A program made the translations under genes and the position numbers. DNA of 64,000 nucleotides from CAYLHF01 sp964383365 (GTDB taxonomy: Bacteria > Bacteroidota > Rhodothermia > Rhodothermales > UBA10348): positions 13,766 through 77,765 of the forward strand of contig CAYLHF010000015.1 of NCBI GenBank assembly GCA_964383365.1. Reading direction: 5' to 3'. Positions 49,047-57,434 of the stretch are shown here, one piece after another. Under the pieces are notes generated by a model that saw nothing but the letters and a program-made list of their open reading frames with translations, did no database searches and had not been told where the DNA came from. Numbering within the stretch: position 1 is the first letter of the stretch; each line of letters starts with the position of its first letter.

Positions 49047-51227
49047 ATGCCCAGATTATCTTTCCTCTGTTTCATGCTGGCTGCCTTGATTCTCCTCGGC
49101 GGTTGCAGTAGCAATGCAGATCACTCTGACGCTCCATCCGACAGCCGTTCCGTCGTCGGGGACGACCACCTTCAGGAGTTCCGAAACGTCTCTACTGATG
49201 TCGCATTCGTGGGCGATGATGCCTGCTTTAATTGCCATGAGGACCAATATCGTGGCTTCAAAAACCACGGCATGGCCCGGTCCATGTATCCGCTCACGAA
49301 GGAGACGCTGGTTGAGGATATAGGGGGGCCTGCCGTTAGAGATTCCGTCTCCGGGTTGATGTACGCTACATTCGAAAAAGATGGCAGATACTACATGGAA
49401 GAGTATCTGGATTCACCTTCGGGGGAGCATCTTCATAGTCTGATTCGGGAAATGAAGATGGTCGTGGGTTCGGGAACATCGGCAAGAACCTATCTGACTG
49501 AAAGTAACGGCTGGTATTACGAGATGCCGGTAACGTGGTACACCCAGAAACGCACATGGGATTTCAGTCCGGGATATCAGGTTGCCAACAAACGGTTCGA
49601 GAGAAAGGCGGGTGATCGTTGTATCGCCTGTCATAACAGTTATCCTGCTTCCGTTCCTTTTACTAACGGTCGCTACGAGAAGATGCCGGAAGGAATAAGT
49701 TGCGAGCGATGCCATGGTCCAGGTTCTCTGCATGTAGACGAACGGTTGGCATCGCCCGAACCTGCGGACTCGATTGACAACACGATTGTAAACCCGACTC
49801 ATCTTTCGTTGGACAGACGCCTCGATGTCTGTCAGCAGTGTCATCTGAATACATCGGTTTCTATTCTTCGGGAAGGGAAAAGCGCCCATGAGTATCGGCC
49901 ATCAGAACCGCTCAGTGATTTTGTATCGCTCTTCTCGAGAGAGAGGGAAACCGAATCCGATCAAATTGGTGTCATTTCTCATGCGGACAGGATGAAGCAG
50001 AGTGTCTGTTTTCTGGCGACACAATCGCTCGAACGACCGTTGGAGTGCACGACCTGCCACGATCCTCATTCCGGCTTCAGAGACAAGGGCGACGAGTATT
50101 TTAATGCTACCTGTCGTTCCTGTCATGAGACCGATGAACTGGCGACGAAACTTCGGACGTCTGAAGCGAAGGCCAGGCATTCGTCAACGGCCAATTGTAT
50201 CGGCTGTCACATGCCCAAGAAGGATATAATCGAAGCCCCTCACTCTGCGTTTACGGACCATCTGATAAGAGTTGTCGGCGATGATGACTCTCCGATAGCC
50301 CCGGTAGTGGCGCACGGAAGGACGGTGCTCGATCCCTATTATGAAAGAGATTCATTCCAGGAGGGGACCATCTATGAGGGTATGGCCTACGTCGTATGGG
50401 GACAGCAGAGCGGAGAAACCACGTCCATTCAAAAAGGAATAGACCTTCTTTCGGCCGTTCCGTCGGAAACCCTATTCGGCGAAGCATCCTATCTCCTCGG
50501 GTATGCTCGAATTCTACTCGAGCAATACAAACAGGCCGTCCCGGACCTGGAACGAGCCGTACTCGACGATCCCGGGATACCTGAACGACTCAACACATTG
50601 GCTCAGGCGCTCGAACACACGGGCGGCAGTGCAGCACGAATCGAAAGCCTCTACTCGCAGGCTCTTTCCATTGAGGGCTCCCTGGCAGATATACGAATCA
50701 ATTTTGGGAGGTTTCTGGAGGCCGCAGGACGGATCGACGAGGCCATCGAGCAATATCGGCTGGCTACCGACGGTGAACCGTGGAACCTCCTTGCACACTA
50801 CAACCTCGCAACGGCCTTCTTGAGACAGCAACGTCTGGATGATGCCGCAAAGGAATTTGGGATCGCTCTCGATCTCGACCCGAGGTATGCTCCTGCTTGG
50901 AGTAATCTTGGTCTGGTTCATATGGCACGGGGCGAATACGAAATGGGGAGAGAAGCGTTCGAATCTGGAATTCGAGCTAACCCCGATCATTCCGAGTCCT
51001 TGTCCAATCTGGGTACATACTATCTGAATATCGATGACTTGACGAACGCGATTCCTATCCTTGTTCGGGCCGTACGAGCGGCTCCGACGAACGCGGATTA
51101 TCTGGCCAAGCTCGCACTCGCCTCGTTCCGAAACAACGAAATGTCATTAGCCCGACAGTATGTTGATAGGGCCATCCAGTTGGACCCCAAGAACAAACTA
51201 GCACTTCAAATTCTGGCAGCTCTCTGA
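49047..51227 (+). CDS. heptahaem c-type cytochrome lipoprotein with TPR domain
   Basis: A 726-residue protein with a lipobox LLGGC (Cys20). Seven CxxCH motifs follow: CFNCH (~60), CIACH (~191), CERCH (~219), CQQCH (~262), CTTCH (~334), CRSCH (~356) and CIGCH (~384). From ~470 the chain is TPR-like helical repeats, e.g. YLLGYARILLEQYKQAVPDL, YNLATAFLRQQRLDDAAKEF and AWSNLGLVHMARGEYEMGRE. The protein is expected to be periplasmic or on the outer membrane, joining electron transfer with protein binding. It needs the Ccm system, present at 28310-30519. Electron donor and acceptor are unknown. It starts 19 bases after the preceding terminator. Confidence 0.88.
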   Translation: MPRLSFLCFMLAALILLGGCSSNADHSDAPSDSRSVVGDDHLQEFRNVSTDVAFVGDDACFNCHEDQYRGFKNHGMARSMYPLTKETLVEDIGGPAVRDSVSGLMYATFEKDGRYYMEEYLDSPSGEHLHSLIREMKMVVGSGTSARTYLTESNGWYYEMPVTWYTQKRTWDFSPGYQVANKRFERKAGDRCIACHNSYPASVPFTNGRYEKMPEGISCERCHGPGSLHVDERLASPEPADSIDNTIVNPTHLSLDRRLDVCQQCHLNTSVSILREGKSAHEYRPSEPLSDFVSLFSRERETESDQIGVISHADRMKQSVCFLATQSLERPLECTTCHDPHSGFRDKGDEYFNATCRSCHETDELATKLRTSEAKARHSSTANCIGCHMPKKDIIEAPHSAFTDHLIRVVGDDDSPIAPVVAHGRTVLDPYYERDSFQEGTIYEGMAYVVWGQQSGETTSIQKGIDLLSAVPSETLFGEASYLLGYARILLEQYKQAVPDLERAVLDDPGIPERLNTLAQALEHTGGSAARIESLYSQALSIEGSLADIRINFGRFLEAAGRIDEAIEQYRLATDGEPWNLLAHYNLATAFLRQQRLDDAAKEFGIALDLDPRYAPAWSNLGLVHMARGEYEMGREAFESGIRANPDHSESLSNLGTYYLNIDDLTNAIPILVRAVRAAPTNADYLAKLALASFRNNEMSLARQYVDRAIQLDPKNKLALQILAAL

Positions 51228-51312
51228 GCCTGAAGGTGTCTCTATCGTCTGCATGTTGCCGTCACAGATCGGAGCACACCGATGCGGATTGTGGGCGGAA
51301 CCAGAAGTCTTC

Positions 51313-52287
51313 TTACTGCACTTCTGAACGTACGCTCAGGTGATTCATGATAATCCGGGCATGATCTCTTCCGTTCTCGATGAACCAGCGGCTGGTGTTT
51401 CTCCCTCCGCACACGGTACCCGCAAGAAAAATACCCCGACGGTTCGATTCAAATGTTTCTGAATCATGAATCGGGACGTTGGCCGGATCACGGGAGTGGT
51501 CGACTCCTATTTCACTGAGGAATGCGTAGTTCGGATGATACCCGGTAAGTGCCAGAACCCAGTCATTTGACACCGTTACGGTTCCGTCCGGCGTCTCGAT
51601 GACAATCGCATCATCAGATATAGAGACAACGTCCGCCCGAAAATACACCTTGATGGCTCCCTCTGCGATTCTATTCATAAGATCCGGACGGATCCAATAC
51701 TTCACACTCTGTCCGATATCGTCTCCTCGAACGATCATCGTGACATCGGAACCATTTCTATAGCACGACAGGGCAGCTTTGGCAGCCGAGTTCTTGGCAC
51801 CGACGATGGCAACCCGTTGCTGTGCGTACGCATATGGCTCCCGGAAGTAATGGGTAACTTTTTCGAGACACTCCCCCGGTACGTTCATGAGGTTGGGTTG
51901 ATCGAAGAACCCGGTAGCAACCACAATCCATCGGGCAAGATATTCGTCTTTATCTGTCCTCAGTCTGAATGATCCTTCAACGCCTGTGGTGGTCTGAACC
52001 GTCTCATACAGGCGCAAATTCAAATGCTCGGATTCTGCTACCCGGCGATAATAGTCAAGAGCTTCCTCACGAGTAGGTTTGTACCGTTGGGTTGAAAACG
52101 GATGTCCACCCAGTTCGAGAAGATCCGGAGTGGAGAAAAACTCCATACCGGTCGGGTACCGGGTCAATGATTCGACGAGGGCACCTTTTTCAATGACCAG
52201 CGTGCGGAGCTTCCGGCGTCCGGCCTCGATGGCACAGGCCAGCCCGACCGGTCCTGCACCGATAACGATCACATCGTATTTACTCAT
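51313..52287 (-). CDS. ypdA: YpdA-like FAD/NAD(P)-binding oxidoreductase, putative bacillithiol disulfide reductase
   Basis: Start taken at 52287 (MSKYDVIVIGAGPVGLACA), about 324 residues. The FAD-binding GxGxxG is at the N-terminus, an NADPH-binding site follows in VAIVGAKNSAAKAALSC, and LALTGYHPNYAFLSEIGVD plus GIFLAGTVCGGRN mark the C-terminal part. Sequence order and ETFESNRRGIFLAGTVCGG fit YpdA, which reduces bacillithiol disulfide. Bacillithiol is made by Firmicutes and many Bacteroidota. No bacillithiol synthesis gene is in the window. It overlaps the tadA stop by eight bases. Confidence 0.87.
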   Translation of the reverse strand: MSKYDVIVIGAGPVGLACAIEAGRRKLRTLVIEKGALVESLTRYPTGMEFFSTPDLLELGGHPFSTQRYKPTREEALDYYRRVAESEHLNLRLYETVQTTTGVEGSFRLRTDKDEYLARWIVVATGFFDQPNLMNVPGECLEKVTHYFREPYAYAQQRVAIVGAKNSAAKAALSCYRNGSDVTMIVRGDDIGQSVKYWIRPDLMNRIAEGAIKVYFRADVVSISDDAIVIETPDGTVTVSNDWVLALTGYHPNYAFLSEIGVDHSRDPANVPIHDSETFESNRRGIFLAGTVCGGRNTSRWFIENGRDHARIIMNHLSVRSEVQ

Positions 52288-52756
52288 CCGCTGCATCGTT
52301 GGATTTTCTCCGGATCTGGAAGAAGGATTGTAGCATGGAAGCCGCTGGTTCGGACTCGATTCCGGAAAGGACTTCGACGGTATGATTCAGCCTCGAGTCC
52401 TGGGGAATATTGAACAGGGTCGATGCTGCTCCCGCTTTCTCGTCGAATGCTCCGAAGACGAGGCGGTGAAGTCGAGCCCAGACGATGGCACCGGCGCACA
52501 TCGGACAGGGCTCCAAAGTTACGTAGAGAGTCGCTTTTTCGAGCCATTTGCTCGACGTTGTCTCGCAGGCCGCAGTGATGGCGATCATTTCTGCGTGGGC
52601 AGTCGGGTCGTGGAGTCGTTCGACCATATTGTGCCCGCGTCCGATAATCTGCTCGCCGAGCACCACGACCGCTCCGACCGGGACCTCTCCCGCGTCGAAT
52701 GCTTTTTGGGCTTCCCGGAGCGCTACCTTCATCCATTTCTTATGCGGTGTCAGCAA
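52280..52756 (-). CDS. tadA: tRNA-specific adenosine-34 deaminase (TadA)
   Basis: Edits A34 to inosine in tRNA-Arg. The 158-residue protein has the zinc site HAEM (His54, Glu56) and PCPMC (Cys84, Cys87), framed by VPVGAVVVLGEQIIGRGHN and DPTAHAEM. The tail (SMLQSFFQIRR) is typical of TadA rather than of guanine or cytidine deaminases. It lies upstream of ypdA with overlapping ends in one minus-strand unit. Confidence 0.95.
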   Translation of the reverse strand: MLTPHKKWMKVALREAQKAFDAGEVPVGAVVVLGEQIIGRGHNMVERLHDPTAHAEMIAITAACETTSSKWLEKATLYVTLEPCPMCAGAIVWARLHRLVFGAFDEKAGAASTLFNIPQDSRLNHTVEVLSGIESEPAASMLQSFFQIRRKSNDAADE

Positions 52757-52813
52757 TTGATCGAGTGGATTGGGAGGAGTAGAACGATGATTGGCCGGGC
52801 TGGCGTGGGATGG

Positions 52814-54055
52814 TTACCGGATGCGCCCCCGGGAGAGAGGAAGTGTCATACAGCGCGGTCCACCGCGGCCTCGAGAGAGCTCATACCCGTCCAATTTGAT
52901 AGCCAGCTTCTCTCCGCTTTCGTACTGACTGGTCTCATGATAGGACAGGAAACCATTGGCAGATACAACTCGATATCCTTGCTGACTCATCTCCTCAAAC
53001 GTGTTCTCATTTCTTTCGTAACCGATTACCACTCCGGGGGCGATGGAGAAGAAATTTGCGCCATCCGTCCACTGTTCCCGCTTCTGGCTCAGTGCGTTTC
53101 TTCCTCCACAGGAGGTAAACCGATGTTCGGTACCCGTGAGTTCATTTAGAGCGGAACGAAGATCATGGAAGACGGAACACTCAAAATCCCCGGTCGAGGA
53201 GCTTCTGCTATAGGATACGATGTTGTTGAGGCCGTGGAGGTCGATCAACGGTGGGAAAGCGACGCATTCATCTGGACTCGCAAATGTGAATACCGTATCG
53301 AGATGCATACAGGAACGCCGCTTGGGCAGATTGACCATTACGACATGTTCAAAGTCAGTCTTTGCAAAGAGATGCTTTGCGATCGACATAATCCCCCCAA
53401 ATGATGTGCGTTCCGAATTTCCGATTACGATCACTTTTTCGGATGCCACCAGAAGGTCACCACCCTCAAACGTGACACCCGCCGGGAGATGAATGACCTG
53501 GTCGCTGAGATGTCTGAATGACGGATGATAGGCCAGGATGACCCGCATAATGATGCTCTCCCTCGCGCGAGCCGCTGTCGCCGGATGGGATAGAACGATG
53601 TGATCACCCGTGACGGCTGCGACGTCGCGCATGAACATTAGATTGGGAATGGGCAGAGCATGAATGGGAAGATCAGACTGCCCCGTGAGAGCGAATTTTG
53701 CGAGTTCATCCGGAGACAAGCTCTCAAGATCTGACTGATATCCCTGAAAATTCTGCTGGGTCGAGATACGACATAATTGGTCGATGAAATCCAGTCGCGC
53801 CGATTCTTCGAAAAACGTCTCGTTCAACAGGTCGCTTACCTGAAGCACGGCGTCTGAGGATCCGGCGATCTTTTCGAATACGGCGCACATCAACTGGTGC
53901 TCCTTCCTCGCATGACTGAGGAAGAGAATATCTTCGAAAAGCAGCGCATCCAGGTCATCGGGTGAGACCAGATCCATTTCCAAACCGGGCGTATGAACTA
54001 TTACGCGTTCAAGCGGACCCGTTTCAGAAAAAATATTGAAAGACTGTCGTTCCAT
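52814..54055 (-). CDS. arcA: arginine deiminase
   Basis: Hydrolyses arginine to citrulline and ammonia. The 413 residues hold the guanidino-group enzyme motifs EGGD (GVTFEGGDLLVASE), CMHLDTVFTF with the catalytic histidine, and C-terminal RGRGGPRCMTLPL with the nucleophilic cysteine at ~402. The usual TRDP segment is altered to FMRDVAAV, keeping the aspartate. The partner genes of the arginine deiminase pathway (arcB, arcC) are not in the window. The enzyme may serve nitrogen supply or signalling rather than energy. Confidence 0.93.
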   Translation of the reverse strand: MERQSFNIFSETGPLERVIVHTPGLEMDLVSPDDLDALLFEDILFLSHARKEHQLMCAVFEKIAGSSDAVLQVSDLLNETFFEESARLDFIDQLCRISTQQNFQGYQSDLESLSPDELAKFALTGQSDLPIHALPIPNLMFMRDVAAVTGDHIVLSHPATAARARESIIMRVILAYHPSFRHLSDQVIHLPAGVTFEGGDLLVASEKVIVIGNSERTSFGGIMSIAKHLFAKTDFEHVVMVNLPKRRSCMHLDTVFTFASPDECVAFPPLIDLHGLNNIVSYSRSSSTGDFECSVFHDLRSALNELTGTEHRFTSCGGRNALSQKREQWTDGANFFSIAPGVVIGYERNENTFEEMSQQGYRVVSANGFLSYHETSQYESGEKLAIKLDGYELSRGRGGPRCMTLPLSRGRIR

Positions 54056-54130
54056 TCGGTTTTCCGGGATATGGCGTGTTGGTTTCCTCTCTGGGGCACC
54101 TGCCGACGCGGCGACCTAATCGATTTACCG

Positions 54131-54196
54131 GCCGACCTGCCGGGCGGGCTTTCTTGTGTGTCTGCCGACGTGTCGGACGGGCATTCCTGTGTGCCG
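54131..54196. repeat. two tandem copies of a 33-bp GC-rich repeat
   Basis: Copy 1 (54131-54163) and copy 2 (54164-54196) start GCCGACCTGCCGG and GCCGACGTGTCGG, and both continue CGGGCNTTC then TGTGTG. In copy 2 CCGAC-GT-GTCGG is a small palindrome. They resemble interspersed palindromic repeats found between genes in many bacteria. The 210-base gap between arcA and the small membrane gene holds nothing else I can identify. Confidence 0.65.
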
Positions 54197-54265
54197 GCCA
54201 TACCACTCCGGCGGCACGAAGATACCCAAAACCGACCACTCAGATTCAGAAGATCAGGCAGAGAT

Positions 54266-54451
54266 CTATCTCGTTCGGAGATACTCTGCGACACGGACGG
54301 CAGCAGCAACCAGCAGCAGGAGTATGAGTGCCCGAACTGCATACTTCAGCAAAACCGTAGCAACGTGTAGAACAGCTACTGATAACATGATGGCTACCAC
54401 TACTACGATTGCGGTAATGAGCCAGCGGAGAATATGGCTGAAGACGGACAT
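54266..54451 (-). CDS. small hydrophobic membrane protein, unknown
   Basis: A 61-residue minus-strand frame with two hydrophobic stretches (ILRWLITAIVVVVAIMLSVA and ALILLLLVAAAVRVA) and a basic end (EYLRTR). It is placed 18 bases downstream of the kelch-like lipoprotein gene on the same strand. GGGAG directly precedes the ATG, too close for a good ribosome binding site. I cannot assign a family. It may be real on the grounds of its uninterrupted hydrophobic pattern, but chance is possible. Confidence 0.4.
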   Translation of the reverse strand: MSVFSHILRWLITAIVVVVAIMLSVAVLHVATVLLKYAVRALILLLLVAAAVRVAEYLRTR

Positions 54452-54469
54452 CTCCCATAAAATCGGCTG

Positions 54470-55819
54470 TTATAGGGAGAATTCAAATACGTCGCTCTCG
54501 GAAATCGCGGTTCCATTTTCTGAGAACCCTCCGAGAAAAAGTATTTTGTCTGGTGCGATGAGCACCATGTTATGCAAATATCTGGCGGACAGCCGTTTTT
54601 CAGTGGTCTGAGGAACGGATAAAAATCGAGACATCTGGTCTACGTAGAGTTCCGCACCAGAAACGGGTGACGCATCTTCGAGTGACAGTCCGCCGGCAAT
54701 CACGATGAGTCCGTTTCGAAGCAGCGTCGCCGCATGAAAATATCTTGGGAATTGAGGTATGGGACCGGGGTCGATCAGAATTCCCAGGTTGGTTCGATAG
54801 TCCATGAACAGTCCGGTTGGTTCTTCCGGTGTATTGAACCGGATGCCAGAAACCAGGAATTTTCCTCTCTCTCCGGTTCCCAGCGAGGACAGGGACGTTT
54901 GTGAGTGTCCGAAAGATCGAACGACAAATGGCCCGATAGCCGGGCTCAGGGCGAACAACGTATCCCGTTGTAGAAGGAAGGATCGAATGTCTCTCCTGAT
55001 TCCAAAAAGAGGGTCCGGGACATATTCGGTATCACCTTCGCCGCCGAGGAGATCGATAACCGGTCCGTCCGGCGTTGAAAACACGTTCGCCGTGTGGAAT
55101 ATGCGCCGAATGGGAGGTCCTACGACTGACACCCGGTCGAACGATTCGGTGGTCGGTCTATACAGTTCGGGTGTTTCTACGAGATCTGCTATCGAAGTCG
55201 GCGATGTCGTCGTGCCACCTCCCAGGAAAAGAACACGTCCATCCGGGAGGAGCGTTGCCGTGTGTCCTGCTCTCGCGATGACGAGATGGGTCTCGGTTGA
55301 TTCAACCGACGTGCCCTGGGTGGCGATTCGTTGAACCGTTCTGACTGCAGGTCCGCTCACCGTGCCAGCACCTCCGGCAATCAGATACGAACCGTCACCG
55401 AGTCGGGTAATGGATTGTCCTCCGACGGGCGTGTTCATTCTGAACTGGCTCCGATCTACCTGGGACGTCATGTGAAAAACGAGGAGGGTATCAGTAGCGG
55501 GCAGGTCCTCCTCGTCAAATGCTGTTATTATTAGTCTGTTGAGACCAGCTGAGAGGGAGACTGACGCCTCCCATATTTCGTCATCGATGGAGGGAGCCAT
55601 CTCCCTGTCCCCGAGGAAGACCCTGGAGACGGCCCGAAAACTCGTCGTCCTGACTCGAACGAATATTTCCGGCAGGGTAAATACCGTCGATGGATCCGGT
55701 TCCAGGATCTCAATCACAGGTGTGGATACAGCAACAAACGGGCGCTGGCAGGAAGCGAGAAACGATACCGTCACGAGAGCCAGAACCGCTCGCGTCCATG
55801 GATATGAGAGTCTCGGCAT
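54470..55819 (-). CDS. kelch-like repeat lipoprotein
   Basis: Start taken at 55819 (MPRLSYPWTRAVLALVTVSFLASCQ), giving 449 residues with a lipobox (Cys24). A beta-sandwich-like N-terminal segment (VIEILEPDPSTVFTLPEIFV) is followed by repeats with a GG-pattern typical of kelch blades: SITRLGDGSYLIAGGAG, HTATLLPDGRVLFLGGG, FHAATLLRNGLIVIAGGLS and HNMVLIAPDKILFLGGFSE. The structure would be a beta-propeller on the outer membrane or in the periplasm. Function is unknown. It sits between truA and the small membrane protein. Confidence 0.8.
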   Translation of the reverse strand: MPRLSYPWTRAVLALVTVSFLASCQRPFVAVSTPVIEILEPDPSTVFTLPEIFVRVRTTSFRAVSRVFLGDREMAPSIDDEIWEASVSLSAGLNRLIITAFDEEDLPATDTLLVFHMTSQVDRSQFRMNTPVGGQSITRLGDGSYLIAGGAGTVSGPAVRTVQRIATQGTSVESTETHLVIARAGHTATLLPDGRVLFLGGGTTTSPTSIADLVETPELYRPTTESFDRVSVVGPPIRRIFHTANVFSTPDGPVIDLLGGEGDTEYVPDPLFGIRRDIRSFLLQRDTLFALSPAIGPFVVRSFGHSQTSLSSLGTGERGKFLVSGIRFNTPEEPTGLFMDYRTNLGILIDPGPIPQFPRYFHAATLLRNGLIVIAGGLSLEDASPVSGAELYVDQMSRFLSVPQTTEKRLSARYLHNMVLIAPDKILFLGGFSENGTAISESDVFEFSL

Positions 55820-55957
55820 GGTAATCACTGAATCAGGGATAGATCGAGCAAAACCGGGATTAATCGGCCGTACTTCGACAGAGCATTCGACTGGATCCTT
55901 GTACGAATGGGTACGCTGTCTGCTCCGTGGGGACACAAAAATACCCGAACCTTCCGG

Positions 55958-56725
55958 CTATACACCACCGTCGAGAAACGATTCCGGATCCGAGTAGTCG
56001 ACAGCCTCCAGGATGAGTCCTCTCGCCGGAACGGCCATTCCGGCCCGGGATCGGTCCTGCGAAGCAAGCAAGTCCGGAATCGATTCCGGGTCCCTCTTAC
56101 CACGGCCTATTTCCAGGAGGGTGCCCACGATAGCTCGTACCATGCCTCGCAGAAAACGATTGGCCGCGATATCGAAATGCCACGCTCCCGATCGTTTTCC
56201 AGGCAGCCAGCGGGCCGAACATACGGTGCAGATCCGAGTGGAAACGTCCGAACCGGTCTTGCAGAATGCGCTGAAATCGTGTTCCCCGATCAGCGCGCCG
56301 GCAGCGTGATTCATCAACTCAAAGTCGGGCGTTGGGCGCGTCATCCAGACGTGATTTACGTCGATTGCCACAGGCCGATCAGAAATGTGGTATCGATAGT
56401 GCCTACGGACGGCGTCGAAGCGAGCATGAAATGAGGGCGCCATCTTCTGGCAGTCTCTGATTGCTATCGTACGAGGCAAGAGACCATTTAGTGAGCCCAC
56501 AAGTTTGCTGACATCTATGTCCCTTTCGAATTGAAAATGTCCGACCTGTCCTCTCGCGTGCACGCCCGCATCTGTGCGCCCGGAACCGACGATGCTGACG
56601 GGTTCCCGGAGCGACACAGTGAGCGCTCTCTCGATTTCTCCCTGTATCGTCGGACAATCGGGCTGAACCTGCCATCCGTGCCATGATTCTCCATCATACT
56701 CAATGTCGACTCGATAGGTTGGCAT
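55958..56725 (-). CDS. truA: tRNA pseudouridine(38-40) synthase (TruA)
   Basis: I start at 56725 (MPTYRVDIEYDGESWHGWQ), 255 residues. The catalytic aspartate is in GRTDAGVHA (~52), with HFQFERD downstream, RFDAVRRHYRYHI, and C-terminal NRFLRGMVRAIVGTLLEIG. These are the defining TruA motifs. It is 138 bases upstream of the kelch lipoprotein gene on the same strand and divergent from aroK. Confidence 0.95.
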   Translation of the reverse strand: MPTYRVDIEYDGESWHGWQVQPDCPTIQGEIERALTVSLREPVSIVGSGRTDAGVHARGQVGHFQFERDIDVSKLVGSLNGLLPRTIAIRDCQKMAPSFHARFDAVRRHYRYHISDRPVAIDVNHVWMTRPTPDFELMNHAAGALIGEHDFSAFCKTGSDVSTRICTVCSARWLPGKRSGAWHFDIAANRFLRGMVRAIVGTLLEIGRGKRDPESIPDLLASQDRSRAGMAVPARGLILEAVDYSDPESFLDGGV

Positions 56726-56876
56726 GCGTGCGGGAAATCGGAGTAATGTTACGGGATGATTTAGAGACCGGTCGTTGGCGTAGTACCTTAGTGTCTCCGC
56801 AGGGGGAGGGACTCGGTGACGCAAGTAAAAAAGCATACGATCGACGGGTCCCTTCAGTTCGAGCAAGGTATATAAA

Positions 56877-57434
56877 ATGCCGTTCAGATCACGCGTTTAT
56901 CTATCGGGTTTCATGGGGTCAGGGAAGAGCACCCTGGGGGCTCTTTTGGCGGAGAGGATCGGCTACGAATGGACGGATTTGGACACGGAGATAGAGAGAA
57001 TTGAGGCCCGGTCGATCGCGGACATCTTCCGGTGTGAGGGAGAAGAAGCATTCCGGTTGGTCGAAACCGAGGTTCTGAAATCCGCTGGTAGCGCGGAGAA
57101 GTGCGTGCTGTCGCTGGGTGGAGGTGCTCTGGAACAGGCTGAAAACAGGGCCTTCGTGTTACGTTCCGGGATTCTCGTGTATCTATACGTAGGACTGGAA
57201 GAACTGACACGTCGACTCGCGCGAAGTCCCGAGACCAGACCGCTCCTCAGCGACGGGTCCGGGAGACGGCTCACGGAGAACGAGTTGTTCGAGTTTCTCC
57301 AGCCTCTCTTTGATAAAAGGCAGGCTACGTATGAGAAGGCGCACATTATTCTCGACATCAACGGGCTCGATGTCTCCGAGTCCGGCGACGCACTGTACGA
57401 GGCAATCCGGGATTCAATCGCTGGCGACAGATAG
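56877..57434 (+). CDS. aroK: shikimate kinase (AroK)
   Basis: Phosphorylates shikimate one step before AroA. The 185-residue protein has the P-loop GFMGSGKSTLGALLAERIG, the substrate aspartate in TDLDTEIE, the arginine of the AEEAFR-type segment (GEEAFRLVE), and LSLGGGALE. The LID region contains ETRPLLSDG. The 3' end overlaps the start region of recQ by 65 bases with the recQ start used here. It divides from truA across 151 bases. Confidence 0.95.
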   Translation: MPFRSRVYLSGFMGSGKSTLGALLAERIGYEWTDLDTEIERIEARSIADIFRCEGEEAFRLVETEVLKSAGSAEKCVLSLGGGALEQAENRAFVLRSGILVYLYVGLEELTRRLARSPETRPLLSDGSGRRLTENELFEFLQPLFDKRQATYEKAHIILDINGLDVSESGDALYEAIRDSIAGDR

